Source: Actinomycetota bacterium
GTDB lineage: Bacteria > Actinomycetota > Coriobacteriia > Anaerosomatales > Anaerosomataceae
Direction of reading: 5' to 3'
Length of the DNA: 64,000 nt
Assembly: GCA_009668945.1 (NCBI GenBank)
Contig: SBEH01000004.1
Coordinates: 1-64,000, forward strand
Part shown: positions 23,420 through 31,568 of the stretch, in pieces
Position numbering within the stretch: position 1 is the first letter of the stretch
Layout of the letters: each line of letters starts with the position of its first letter
The notes under the pieces: model-generated
Databases searched by the model: none
The model's input: the letters and a program-made list of their open reading frames with translations, nothing else
What the model was told of the DNA's origin: nothing
Position numbers and translations under genes: made by a program

Positions 23420-23501
23420 GTCGGCAAGTGTAGCACCGCGCAGCGACGCGCAGGACGGCGCGGGTCCGCGTGACCCGCGGTCACGTCACGCGACGCCGCG
23501 G

Positions 23502-23786
23502 CTAGAAGTAGCTCCGGACCCTGCAGCCTAGACGCTCGAGGTGCTTCGGCAGGTTCTCGAAGTGCTTGCTGCTGCCCGGGAACGCCTTGCCGACGCTGAC
23601 TCCGCCCTGGCTCAGGTTGAGGGGCATAGCGCAGACCTCGGTCACGCGCTTCCGGAACTCCTCGTCGGCCTCATCCGTCCACTCGAAGCCGATGTCCAGC
23701 ATCTTGCCGTTCTCGTCGAGCGCATGCCACGTGAGCGTGGCGAGAAGCACGTCGTTCCTGGTGAGATCCATGTGTGCCTTGAGCAC
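23502..23786 (-). CDS. Small conserved-looking cytosolic protein, unknown function
   Basis: This 94-aa protein has no recognised motif. It contains an acidic centre (W-T-D-E-A-D-E-E-F-R-K-R), a hydrophobic strand L-T-W-H-A-L and a basic C-terminus (L-G-C-R-V-R-S-Y-F). GTG 23786 follows GGAAGG and was preferred; ATG 23771 with a weaker site is the alternative. It lies 28 bases downstream of the alpha-glucosidase gene on the same strand and may be cotranscribed. Confidence 0.6.
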   Translation of the reverse strand: MLKAHMDLTRNDVLLATLTWHALDENGKMLDIGFEWTDEADEEFRKRVTEVCAMPLNLSQGGVSVGKAFPGSSKHFENLPKHLERLGCRVRSYF

Positions 23787-23814
23787 GGCTGCCTTCCGCC
23801 TTCCCGGGCCGGTT

Positions 23815-25446
23815 CTATCGCTGCGCTTCGTCAGGAGCAGTCGCACCGAATACCAGCACCTCGTAAGGAGCAAGCCGAAGTCCGTCACGTCCGCCTGCTA
23901 CGCGCTTCCTGCGGCGCGACGATAGTAGCACCTCGGTACTGGACGCCGCGTGCTCGGCCAGCCGGAGCGGTTCTGACGTTCGGCCGCGGAAGTTGAGCAG
24001 CACCGTCACGGTTCGCCCGTCGGCCTCACGGACGTACCCGAAGACGCCCCGGGGCATCGAATCGAGAGCCCGGTAGGTGCCGGTCTGCAGGGCGAGGTGC
24101 TTGCGCCGCAGGCCGAGAAGCGCCCGGTACCAGTTCAGGACCGAGTCCGGGTCCTCCCGCTCCCCCTCCACGTTCCAGTACGGGTACGAGGGGTCCACGG
24201 GCAGCCAAGGCGTGCCGGTAGTGAACCCGGCGCCAGGATCGGCGCTCCACTGCATCGGCGTCCGCGAGCCGTCACGGCCCTTCTCGAGCGGCCAGTAGCG
24301 CTTGCCGACCGGGTCGTCGAGTGCCCCGCGCGGAACCGCGCTCTGCCGCATGCCGATCTCCTCGCCGTAGTAGAGGATCGGCGTGCCTCTAAGGGTAAGC
24401 AGCATGGCTGCCGCGACTTTGACCCGCAGGTCGGCGTCGGACCCTCCGCCGAAGCGGGTGAAGGTGCGCTTGAGGTCGTGGTTGTTGAGGTAGTAGCAGG
24501 GCCAGCCGCCCGAAGGGACGTGTCCCTCCATCCACGCCACAGCATCGCGGAACGGTTTCGCGCCCCAAGGGCGCAACGCGAAGTCCAGGTAGAACGGCAG
24601 ATGAAGCGTGTCGCCTCCGTCGCCCGCGTACGCGAGGGCTTCGGCGGGGTCGTCCGTGCATACCTCGCCGAGCATCGCGCGGTCCTCGAACCGGTCGGTC
24701 AGCCGGCGCAGTGCGCGCGCGGTCTCCAGACTCTCGGGCAGCGACCGGTCACGCACGTGCTTCTGCCAGAAGTACGGCCGCCAGCCGAAGGACCGCGGGT
24801 TGTCGCGGCAGGCCTCGTCTTCGAACAGGAAGTTGATGAGGTCGAGACGGAACCCATCCACGCCCTTCTCGAGCCAGAACTCCACCACGCGAAGCATCTC
24901 GTTCCTGACCGCCGGGTTGCGCCAGTTGAGGTCGGGTTGGAAGGGGAGAAAGGCGTGGTAGTAGTACTGGCCGGAGGCGGCGTCGAACTCCCAGGCGCTG
25001 CCCTCGACCATCGCCACCCACCGGTTCGGCGGCCTGCCGGGCCTCCGGCCGTCGCGCCAGACGTACCAGTCGCGCTTGGGGTTGTCCCGCGAGGAGCGCG
25101 ATTCGGCGAACCACGGGTGCTGCTCCGAGGTATGGTTGAGCACCATGTCCATGATCACGCGGATCCCGCGCGCGTGGCACTCCCCTAGCAGCTCATCGAA
25201 GTCGGCCATCGTCCCGAACCGCGGGTCGACGGCGTAGTAGTCGGCCACGTCGTAGCCGAAGTCCTGCAGGGGAGACGTGTTGACCGGCGTCAGCCAGACC
25301 GCATCGACGCCGAGTGTGTCGGAGAGGTAGTCGAGCTTGCCGATGATGCCGCGGAGGTCGCCGCGTCCGTCACCGTCCGAATCGGCGAAGCTGGACACCG
25401 CGATCTGGTAGATGACTCCCGACTTCCACCACGGCATCGCTGTCAT
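23815..25446 (-). CDS. GH13 alpha-glucosidase (oligo-1,6-glucosidase type)
   Basis: This 543-aa enzyme has the GH13 order: M-V-L-N-H-T (101-106), G-F-R-L-D202 (nucleophile), L-G-E261-V (acid/base) and N-N-H-D324 (transition-state stabiliser), plus a calcium-site-like D-S-D-G-D-G-x-G-D near 22-30 and a C-terminal beta domain. The opening W-W-K-x-x-V-I-Y-Q-I and Y-Y-x-H-x-F-L-P-x-Q-P-D-L-N-W place it with intracellular oligo-1,6-glucosidases/sucrase-type enzymes. It has no signal peptide. It hydrolyses alpha-glucosidic bonds in short saccharides; precise specificity is not decidable. ATG 25446 is preceded by a GGAG about ten bases away. Confidence 0.93.
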   Translation of the reverse strand: MTAMPWWKSGVIYQIAVSSFADSDGDGRGDLRGIIGKLDYLSDTLGVDAVWLTPVNTSPLQDFGYDVADYYAVDPRFGTMADFDELLGECHARGIRVIMDMVLNHTSEQHPWFAESRSSRDNPKRDWYVWRDGRRPGRPPNRWVAMVEGSAWEFDAASGQYYYHAFLPFQPDLNWRNPAVRNEMLRVVEFWLEKGVDGFRLDLINFLFEDEACRDNPRSFGWRPYFWQKHVRDRSLPESLETARALRRLTDRFEDRAMLGEVCTDDPAEALAYAGDGGDTLHLPFYLDFALRPWGAKPFRDAVAWMEGHVPSGGWPCYYLNNHDLKRTFTRFGGGSDADLRVKVAAAMLLTLRGTPILYYGEEIGMRQSAVPRGALDDPVGKRYWPLEKGRDGSRTPMQWSADPGAGFTTGTPWLPVDPSYPYWNVEGEREDPDSVLNWYRALLGLRRKHLALQTGTYRALDSMPRGVFGYVREADGRTVTVLLNFRGRTSEPLRLAEHAASSTEVLLSSRRRKRVAGGRDGLRLAPYEVLVFGATAPDEAQR

Positions 25447-25491
25447 TGCATCACGTCTCCGCTCGGTCGCGCGCCGGCCTCCCGGGTCATG

Positions 25492-27006
25492 CTACCCGCT
25501 GCGCCCTCGCACGCGAATCGCTGCCTCTCGCGGTACCGGGCAGTGGGTCTCGCACACGCCACAGCCGATGCAGCGCTTCTCGATGACATGCGGGCGCTTG
25601 ATCGTGATGGGTTCGCCCTCCGGCCTGCTGACCGTCTCCTCCGTCAGCACGATCGCCTTGTCTGGGATCGGGCACAACTCCTGGCAGACCAGGCACGTGC
25701 GGTAGTCGGTCCACGGTATGCAGCGCGCGGTGTCGATGTAGGCGCGACCGATGACGGTCTTCCGCTTCGTCTCGAGTTCGAGCGGTCGAATCGCCGACGA
25801 GGGGCAGACCTTGCCGCACTCGGCGCAGTTCCAGTCGCACGACCCGACCCGATAGTCGAGCTCAGGTGTGAAGAGCCCCTCGATGCCGGACTTCGAGAGC
25901 GACGGCTGAAGGACGTTCGAGGGGCAGACCTTCATGCACTGCCCGCAGCGCGTACACAGCGCGAGGAACGCGCTCTCGTCTCTGGCGCCGGGCGGGCGGA
26001 CGAGGTAGCGGTCGGGGGTCCGTCGGGAGAGGCCGGTGAAGGTGAAGAACCCGGCGAGCAGTCCAGCGCCACCCGCGGTCAGAAACGCGCGCCGCGACGG
26101 CGTGTAGAGCGACCTGCGCGGGCGGGCAGCGGTTGAGATCGCGTCGGCCGGGCAGACGTCGGCGCACTTCATGCACATCTGGCAGCGTGACGTATCGGTC
26201 GCGCGGTAGCCGTCTCGCACTGCGTCGAGCGGGCAGACTTGCTCGCACTTGCCGCACGAGATGCAGGCCTCGGCATCTACCACCCGGCCACGGATGGCGC
26301 CACGGCCGACGAGACCGAAGAGCGCTCCGAGCGGGCAGAGGTGCCGGCACCAGAAGCGCCGCTCGACGAGACTCGCTGCAAGCATCAGCGCGAGCATCCC
26401 GAGCACGAGCAGGGCGAGCCCGTACACGCGCGGCTCGGCGTAGATGATGCGGCCGCTGAGCGCGGTCGTCACGGAGTCGACGGCCCCTCGGAGCGGCGGC
26501 GCGAGGTAGGCGATATCGCCGGCCAGCCGGACGGTGCGGTCGATCGCGGGAAAGAGCAGCGTCGTGGCCGCGCGTGTCGCGGTGGTCAGCGGATCGAACA
26601 CCAGGTAGGCGCCGGTGCCGAACAGCAGTAGGCCAGCTACGAACAGAAGCACGATCGTCGGCATCCTGCGCCACACGTCGCGCGCACTCTCGGACAGGCC
26701 GATACGACGCTTCGCAGTGGATGTCCACTCGATGAGTGTGCCCATCGGGCAGACGTAGCCGCAGAAGGCGCGACCCAAGAACAGCGGTGCCACGAGGACC
26801 ACCAGCGCGAGCCACATCTCGACGCGGAGCACTCCGTTCACGAGTGAGTTGATGGCCACGAGCGGGTCGGCAACCAGGAACGAGCCGAGGAACACGTTGC
26901 CCAGAGGCCAGACGGTGAGCGCGAGCAGGCCGAGGAACAGCGCAAGGAAGGCGAGCTGAGACCAGCGGCGATACCGGTGCAGCCCCTTGCGCTCCCGCGC
27001 TGCCAT
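25492..27006 (-). CDS. NapH-NapG-type fusion iron-sulfur membrane protein
   Basis: This 504-aa protein joins two modules. Residues 1-235 are a NapH/NosR-like membrane domain with several TMs and two C-x3-C-P motifs (C82/C86 and C220/C224), followed by two 4Fe-4S clusters (C248-C258 and C275-C285). Residues 304-325 hold S-R-R-A-F-L-T followed by a hydrophobic stretch, like an embedded Tat signal. Residues 351-490 carry further [4Fe-4S] sites (C351..C361, C390..C401, C438..C445, C479..C489) as in NapG/MauM. The likely role is electron transfer from quinol or a cytoplasmic donor to an exported acceptor. It starts immediately after the DUF362 gene, so the pair is an operon. Confidence 0.85.
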   Translation of the reverse strand: MAARERKGLHRYRRWSQLAFLALFLGLLALTVWPLGNVFLGSFLVADPLVAINSLVNGVLRVEMWLALVVLVAPLFLGRAFCGYVCPMGTLIEWTSTAKRRIGLSESARDVWRRMPTIVLLFVAGLLLFGTGAYLVFDPLTTATRAATTLLFPAIDRTVRLAGDIAYLAPPLRGAVDSVTTALSGRIIYAEPRVYGLALLVLGMLALMLAASLVERRFWCRHLCPLGALFGLVGRGAIRGRVVDAEACISCGKCEQVCPLDAVRDGYRATDTSRCQMCMKCADVCPADAISTAARPRRSLYTPSRRAFLTAGGAGLLAGFFTFTGLSRRTPDRYLVRPPGARDESAFLALCTRCGQCMKVCPSNVLQPSLSKSGIEGLFTPELDYRVGSCDWNCAECGKVCPSSAIRPLELETKRKTVIGRAYIDTARCIPWTDYRTCLVCQELCPIPDKAIVLTEETVSRPEGEPITIKRPHVIEKRCIGCGVCETHCPVPREAAIRVRGRSG

Positions 27007-27999
27007 CTACGTCGTCAGCTCGTCTATCCGCAGCTGCGTGAGGTCGGTCACGCCCACACCCCGCTCCTGGGCGTTGCGCAGGTACGGGAGGTCTTGCGCG
27101 GTCAGGCCGAAGAGCGTGGCGCCGTACGCATCCACCGAAGGCATGCTCGTGCCGGCGATCACGGTCTTCGGCGTCTCAACGTCGGCGAGCGATCCTCCCG
27201 TGGGGCCGTTGCGTACCATGATCCGGTAGGCGTCCAGGATGACGAGATGCGGTCTGACGACCGTGGCCAGATCCACGATCTTCTGGTCGAACTCCTGATG
27301 GATCTCGCCCCGCTCGCCCCCCATGATCCCCATCAGGTTCTTCATCGCCATCGTGAGTATCGCCATGCCGTGGTGCTTGGCGATCGGCATGTTGATGAAG
27401 GTGTCCGCCTCGAAGACATCGGTCACGAGCGGCCAGGAGGTCAGCGCGACGCCTCCGGGGATCTCGACGCGCTCGAAGTTGCGGTCGGTGAGCGTCCTCA
27501 TCGCCCCGCCTGCCGCGTTCACTGCGGCCTCGATGCCCGAAACGGAGTAGGCGGTGCGAGGATCGCTCGTCGGCCGGTCGAAGACGACGACCTCGGCGGC
27601 GCCGGCCTCGTAGGCCATGCTCACCACTGCCGCTACGACGGCCGGGTTCGTTGTCGTCGCGAACTCGGGCTCTCTTCCGACGATCACGTTCGGCTTGATC
27701 GCCACGCGCCCGCCGGATTTGACGAACCGCTCCATCCCGCCGAGCGAAGCAACGGCGGCGCGGACGTTGGTGGCGGGGTCCTCGCCACGGCGGACCGCAA
27801 GGTCGGGAGGCGGCTCGGTCTGCGGTGTGGCGGTCGCCTCGACAGTGGCGGTAGAGGTGTCACCCGACATGCTCACCGCACGGCCGGCGTCGCTCCCGCC
27901 TGACGACCAGTCCAGCAGGCGTGCGCAGCCCGCGAGTCCGCCAGAGCATCCGATGACGGTGCAGCCCAGTGCGATCCGGCAGAATTCGCGACGGTCCAC
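27007..27999 (-). CDS. Tat-exported DUF362 protein
   Basis: This 330-aa protein opens M-D-R-R-E-F-C-R-I-A-L-G with a twin-arginine signal and a lipobox-like L-A-G-C near residue 25, so it is probably Tat-exported and lipid-anchored. The DUF362 domain (about 65-320) contains V-A-I-K-P-N-V-I-V and F-I-N-M-P-I-A-K-H-H and lacks its own ferredoxin cluster. DUF362 proteins often pair with ferredoxins and their function is unknown. The stop abuts the start of the NapH-NapG fusion. GTG 27999 follows GGAGGAAGCC. Confidence 0.85.
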   Translation of the reverse strand: MDRREFCRIALGCTVIGCSGGLAGCARLLDWSSGGSDAGRAVSMSGDTSTATVEATATPQTEPPPDLAVRRGEDPATNVRAAVASLGGMERFVKSGGRVAIKPNVIVGREPEFATTTNPAVVAAVVSMAYEAGAAEVVVFDRPTSDPRTAYSVSGIEAAVNAAGGAMRTLTDRNFERVEIPGGVALTSWPLVTDVFEADTFINMPIAKHHGMAILTMAMKNLMGIMGGERGEIHQEFDQKIVDLATVVRPHLVILDAYRIMVRNGPTGGSLADVETPKTVIAGTSMPSVDAYGATLFGLTAQDLPYLRNAQERGVGVTDLTQLRIDELTT

Positions 28000-28169
28000 G
28001 GCTTCCTCCGGGTGGTCGGCCGACTGATCGGTTCACGATGGTACTTACCCCCGCCGACGGCGCTGAGCCTTCCGCGACCTGGGTACGAGTATCCGAGGAA
28101 GGAACTACACAGACCCTACGGGCGTGGGACATCCCGGTTCCCAGGGAGCGGCATGGAGGAGGCGGTACC

Positions 28170-29564
28170 GTGAGCGGTTCAAGTACCCGGATTCGACAGG
28201 TGCTGGCGGGCGTGTTGACGCTGATGATCGTGGCGCTCCCGGCGCAGGCGTTCGCCATAGCGGCCGACCCGGCTGCCAATGGGTCCTTCGAAGTGCAGGT
28301 AGAGCGCGACGGTGTCTGGGTCGATGCCGGTTCTCTGGCATTTGGCATGCAGTACACCACCGGCACGCTCGATCTGCCCGCCGCATGTGACAGCGTTCGC
28401 CTCCTGCCGAAGGGCGGCACGGCGGCGCACCTCGACAGCGTCGCGCTCGGCGGGAGCGCGCCAGTGGCTGTCGAGGGATCGACGGATCCGCTGGCAGTAG
28501 CCAAGCTGAAGGCTGCCGACAACGACGTCACGGGCGTGTCCGGCGCGATCGTCATCACGTTCCCGTGTGCCGCCAAGCGGCTTGAGATCAACGCCCGCAT
28601 CCAGGGCGACCTCACGTACGCGTATCCGTTCGAGTACCCCGTCGAGAACACGTTCTCGCCGGTCACCGCGGACTCGGCGTTCTACGCCTATGACACGGGT
28701 GCAGGTCCGCAGGCGATCGATACGGCGTCGGCCCCGTTCGTCTCGGCGTTCACCACACCGGGGACGGGGCATCCGGCCGGCTATACGTACGTCTGGGTCG
28801 CTGATGACGACGAGAACCTCCTCGTCACCGTCGACTTCACCCCGGACAACACGATGGACGACAACGAGGACTACGCCATCGTCCATGTGAACACCCCGTC
28901 GGGTGTGAGGGACTTGAAGATCACGGCTGGCGGCAGCCCCTGGGGCAGCGTCGAGTTCGCGTACACGGACAAGGTGACTTACCAGCACAAGGTCTACTCG
29001 TTCGTGATCCCGTGGTCCGAGATCGGCGGGAAGGCCGATGACGTCCACCTGGCGTTCACGACGTACGGCACGGCCGCGATCATGATAGGCAAGCCCGTAT
29101 TCCGCTTCTACAACGCGAAGGCCGCTACGCACTTCTACACCGCGTCGGCCGCGGAGCGCGACACGGTGATCGCGACATGGCCCGACGTATTCACCTACGA
29201 AGGCATCGCGTTCAGCGCACTCGGCGATGCCCCATTCCCTCCGGCCGAGCCGTACCGTGCCTCGCTGTATCGCTTCTTCAACATGCGGAACGGCAGCCAT
29301 TTCTACACCATCTCAGCCGAGGAAAAGGCGAGCATCGAAGCGAAGTACCCGCTCGTCTACCGGTACGAAGGTGTGGCATTCGATGTCGTCCGCCCGAACA
29401 CCGAGTATTCATTGACGCCGGTCTACCGCTTCTACAACGTGAAGAACGGCGCGCACTTCTACACCGCATCGGATGTGGAACGAGCGTCGGTGATGCTCCT
29501 GTATCCCGACACGTACCGGTTCGAGGGCATAGGGTTCGAGGTCTTCGGAGGTGCTGCGAACTAG
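28170..29564 (+). CDS. Secreted protein with three C-terminal DUF5648-type repeats
   Basis: This 464-aa protein has a signal peptide (1-32), an unrecognised beta-rich N-terminal region (33-310) and three tandem repeats of about 40-45 residues near 313-460: V-F-R-F-Y-N-A-K-A-A-T-H-F-Y-T, L-Y-R-F-F-N-M-R-N-G-S-H-F-Y-T and V-Y-R-F-Y-N-V-K-N-G-A-H-F-Y-T, each ending Y-E/F-G-I/V-A/G-F. These match the DUF5648 repeat of secreted hydrolases and surface proteins, probably a carbohydrate- or wall-binding element. GGAGGAGG precedes the GTG start at 28170; in-frame upstream sequence is not signal-like. Confidence 0.85.
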   Translation: MSGSSTRIRQVLAGVLTLMIVALPAQAFAIAADPAANGSFEVQVERDGVWVDAGSLAFGMQYTTGTLDLPAACDSVRLLPKGGTAAHLDSVALGGSAPVAVEGSTDPLAVAKLKAADNDVTGVSGAIVITFPCAAKRLEINARIQGDLTYAYPFEYPVENTFSPVTADSAFYAYDTGAGPQAIDTASAPFVSAFTTPGTGHPAGYTYVWVADDDENLLVTVDFTPDNTMDDNEDYAIVHVNTPSGVRDLKITAGGSPWGSVEFAYTDKVTYQHKVYSFVIPWSEIGGKADDVHLAFTTYGTAAIMIGKPVFRFYNAKAATHFYTASAAERDTVIATWPDVFTYEGIAFSALGDAPFPPAEPYRASLYRFFNMRNGSHFYTISAEEKASIEAKYPLVYRYEGVAFDVVRPNTEYSLTPVYRFYNVKNGAHFYTASDVERASVMLLYPDTYRFEGIGFEVFGGAAN

Positions 29565-29590
29565 GCAGGGAGCTCGGCGGGTTCAAGCGC

Positions 29591-29614
29591 AGCGCCGTCC
29601 GCCCGGGCGGCGCT
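29591..29614 (+). terminator. Hairpin after DUF5648 gene
   Basis: AGCGCCG (29591-29597) pairs with CGGCGCT (29608-29614) 27 bases after the stop. It lacks a T tract, so termination is only probable. Confidence 0.4.
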
Positions 29615-29639
29615 GCTGCGCCTGACCGTTCATCGGAAA

Positions 29640-29830
29640 GACGTCCTGCGAGTGTGATGGCTGCACACATAGCGGGAAGCAAATACTCGGAGGGTTCGTC
29701 GAGGAATCGACGAGCGGGAGACAGAGATCCATCGGCGCAAGTTCGGTCACCGACTGCTGATGGGGAGTCAATGGTGAGACCGGCCTCCCGGTTGGAAACT
29801 CAACAGAAGCCCAACCGGGCCTTTCCTTGT
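29640..29830 (+). ncRNA. Candidate structured RNA, class unknown
   Basis: This stretch has no convincing open frame but several helices on the plus strand. TCGTCGA (29696-29702) and TCGACGA (29707-29713) pair perfectly around a GGAA tetraloop. CCATC (29729-29733) pairs with GATGG (29759-29763), enclosing a smaller CGG/CCG hairpin. CCCGGTTGG (29787-29795) pairs with CCAACCGGG (29811-29819), followed by CCTTTCCTTGTCT as a terminator. It does not fit RNase P, tmRNA, SRP RNA or cobalamin-riboswitch signatures that I know. An independent small RNA is inferred; the strand could also be wrong. Confidence 0.4.
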
Positions 29831-29832
29831 CT
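29787..29832 (+). terminator. Rho-independent terminator of the candidate RNA
   Basis: A 9-bp GC-rich stem (29787-29795 with 29811-29819) is followed by CCTTTCCTTGTCT. It is read on the plus strand and ends the candidate RNA or the DUF5648 transcript. Confidence 0.55.
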
Positions 29833-29850
29833 GGGGCCCCTTCGGGCCCC
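29833..29850 (-). terminator. Hairpin at the end of the cNMP gene
   Basis: GGGGCCC (29833-29839) and GGGCCCC (29844-29850) form a 7-bp stem with a 4-base loop directly after the cNMP stop. It has no clear U tract on the minus strand. Confidence 0.4.
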
Positions 29851-29852
29851 TT

Positions 29853-30197
29853 CTACATGTGCTCGAGGCCGAGTTCGCGAATCCGGCGCGCCATCTCCGC
29901 CAGCATCTCCTGGACGTCGGGCTCGTCCATCGCCGCGAGGAAGCTGCCACGGTCTACTGCCTCGAGTTCGACGTCCGTTGCGGCGGTGGCGGTGGCCGAG
30001 CGGGGCCCCGGATCGAAGATCGCCATCTCCCCGAAGAAGCTGCCGGGACCGAGCTCGGCGAGCACGCGTTCGCCGTGCGAGTCCGTGCGCACGATGCGCA
30101 CGGATCCGGTGCGGATCAGGTAGAGATCGGCTGCGCCGTCCCCCTGGCGGAAGATGACCGCGCCGGATTCGAACCGGACCGGGATCCCGCTTAGCAT
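29853..30197 (-). CDS. Cyclic-nucleotide-binding-domain protein without DNA-binding domain
   Basis: This 114-aa protein is a stand-alone cNMP (Crp-type) beta-roll: F-E-S-G-A-V-I-F-R-Q-G-D near 8-20, L-Y-L-I-R-T-G-S-V-R-I, G-P-G-S-F-F-G-E-M-A-I-F near 55 (phosphate-binding cassette), and a C-terminal helix. It lacks the CRP-type HTH, so it is likely a sensor or scaffold rather than a transcription factor. Downstream residues of the cassette include P-R-S-A-T-A. GAGGAGG precedes ATG 30197. Confidence 0.82.
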   Translation of the reverse strand: MLSGIPVRFESGAVIFRQGDGAADLYLIRTGSVRIVRTDSHGERVLAELGPGSFFGEMAIFDPGPRSATATAATDVELEAVDRGSFLAAMDEPDVQEMLAEMARRIRELGLEHM

Positions 30198-30376
30198 CGT
30201 TGGCCTCCTCGTGGCACAGCGACAGTGCGTACATACACACGGGATACCCAAGCGGGGCCTCGGTCAGCGCATCGGGACGGTGGACCGCGGGTGCAAGTCG
30301 GTTCGCATACCGCGTTCTGCTACCGTAGTAGGCAGGGACTTCCGTCGAGCATCGCGAGGACTTCGAGCAGTACGTG

Positions 30377-30424
30377 ATGGACGTCCCGCCGGAGGTGCTT
30401 GCGGCAGGGCCTGAGGTGAGGTGA
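30377..30424 (+). pseudogene. Possible gene remnant or very short peptide
   Basis: An open frame here reads M-D-V-P-P-E-V-L-A-A-G-P-E-V-R; the codons before it in the same frame extend the coding-like sequence (E-H-R-E-D-F-E-Q-Y-V) back to a stop just upstream. It resembles the C-terminal end of a larger protein that has lost its start. No ribosome binding site supports an independent start. Confidence 0.25.
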
Positions 30425-30428
30425 TCGC

Positions 30429-30644
30429 ATGGCCGGGACCGAGTACGCCCACGAGCTGGGACGGATGCTCGATGCGTCCACCGATCCGGGGGAGCGAATC
30501 ACGCTCTGCCGGCTGCTGTCCGCCACGAATTCACCTGATGCGCAGGGCTACCTGCTCGACGCGCTGGCAGAGGAGTCGGACGAGGGCGTCATCGCCGCCA
30601 TAAAGGCGGCACTCGCATCCCTCGAGCTGCCGCCCTGGGGCTGA
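30429..30644 (+). CDS. 71-aa helical protein (HEAT-like), unknown function
   Basis: This small protein has two alpha-helical segments (A-H-E-L-G-R-M-L-D-A and G-Y-L-L-D-A-L-A-E-E-S-D-E-G-V-I-A-A-I-K-A-A-L) reminiscent of a single HEAT-like repeat pair. GAGGTGA lies 8-9 bases before the ATG. It overlaps no neighbour. No function is assigned. Confidence 0.5.
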   Translation: MAGTEYAHELGRMLDASTDPGERITLCRLLSATNSPDAQGYLLDALAEESDEGVIAAIKAALASLELPPWG

Positions 30645-30657
30645 GCCGCCCCTGCCC

Positions 30658-30732
30658 ATGACCGACACGGTGGTCTACTGCGTCGACATGAAGACCGGCC
30701 TAGCTCTGACCGGGTCCCTCGCCGAGGACTAG
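30658..30732 (+). other. 24-codon open frame, doubtful
   Basis: A short frame (M-T-D-T-V-V-Y-C-V-D-M-K-T-G-L-A-L-T) lies between the 71-aa gene and the SPFH gene. It has coding-like composition but no ribosome binding site, so it may be a remnant. Confidence 0.2.
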
Positions 30733-30735
30733 ATG

Positions 30736-31512
30736 CTACCCCTCGGCCTTCTCCTTGAACTTGCCTGCGATGCTCTCCGCCAGGGTCACGAACTCGCTCG
30801 GCATCATCACGATGGTGGTCGTGTTCTGCTCGGCGCCTACCTCGGTGATCATCTGCATGCGACGGAGCTCGAGTGACAGCGGATCGGCGGCCATGAGCTT
30901 CGACGCGTCGGCCAGCTTCTTCGAGGCCTCGTACTCGGCATCGGCCTTGATGAGCCGGGCGCGCTTCTCGCGAACCGCCTGCGCCTCCTGAGCCATGGCT
31001 CGCTGCATCCCCTCGGGCAGCTCCACGTCCTTCATCTCCACCATCTCGACCTTGATGCCCCAAGGGTCGGTGGCCTTGTCCACGACCTGCTGGAGGATCT
31101 CCGAGATCTTGTCGCGCTCTTTCAGGATCTCGTCGAGGTTGTGCTGCCCGATGATGTTGCGGAGGGACGTGAGCGCGATCTGATACGTGGCAGCGTAGTA
31201 GTTGGCGACCGCCGTCACCGAGAGTACAGGGTCCATGATCTTGAACCACAGCACCGCGTTGACCTTGATCGTGACGGAGTCCTTCGTGATGGTCTCCTGG
31301 CGCTCGACGTCCACGGTGTTGGTGCGGAGGTCCACCCTGCGCTGCGTTTCGATGCCGAGCGGAATGAGCCAGTAGAGGCCCGGTCCCTTGAGGCCCTTCA
31401 GGCGCCCGAGCCGGAATACGACCGCGCGCTCGTACTCCTTCGCGATGCGCAGTCCGGAGAGCAGGATGGCGATGACGGTGACGATGATCGGGAACCAGAC
31501 TTGCCAGAACAC
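30736..31512 (-). CDS. SPFH/Band 7 membrane protein (slipin)
   Basis: This 258-aa protein has an N-terminal membrane hairpin (about 5-22) followed by a prohibitin-homology domain: E-Y-E-R-A-V-V-F-R-L-G-R (about 26-37), G-P-G-L-Y-W-L-I-P, V-D-L-R-T-N-T-V-D-V, and a long coiled-coil C-terminus (A-M-A-Q-E-A-Q-A-V-R-E-K-R-A-R-L-I-K-A-D-A-E). Slipins form membrane scaffolds, often with an NfeD partner; none is adjacent. GTG 31512 after AGGAGCGAC is the start; longer upstream frames read as Arg-rich noise. Confidence 0.9.
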   Translation of the reverse strand: MFWQVWFPIIVTVIAILLSGLRIAKEYERAVVFRLGRLKGLKGPGLYWLIPLGIETQRRVDLRTNTVDVERQETITKDSVTIKVNAVLWFKIMDPVLSVTAVANYYAATYQIALTSLRNIIGQHNLDEILKERDKISEILQQVVDKATDPWGIKVEMVEMKDVELPEGMQRAMAQEAQAVREKRARLIKADAEYEASKKLADASKLMAADPLSLELRRMQMITEVGAEQNTTTIVMMPSEFVTLAESIAGKFKEKAEG

Positions 31513-31568
31513 AGTCGCTCCTCTCTGGTGCGCCTTGGAGGCGCACGTCCGATGATGCGGGGCGCAGC

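Noticed and set aside
29640-29830. Cobalamin riboswitch, RNase P or tmRNA
   Set aside because: The diagnostic conserved blocks of these classes are not present.
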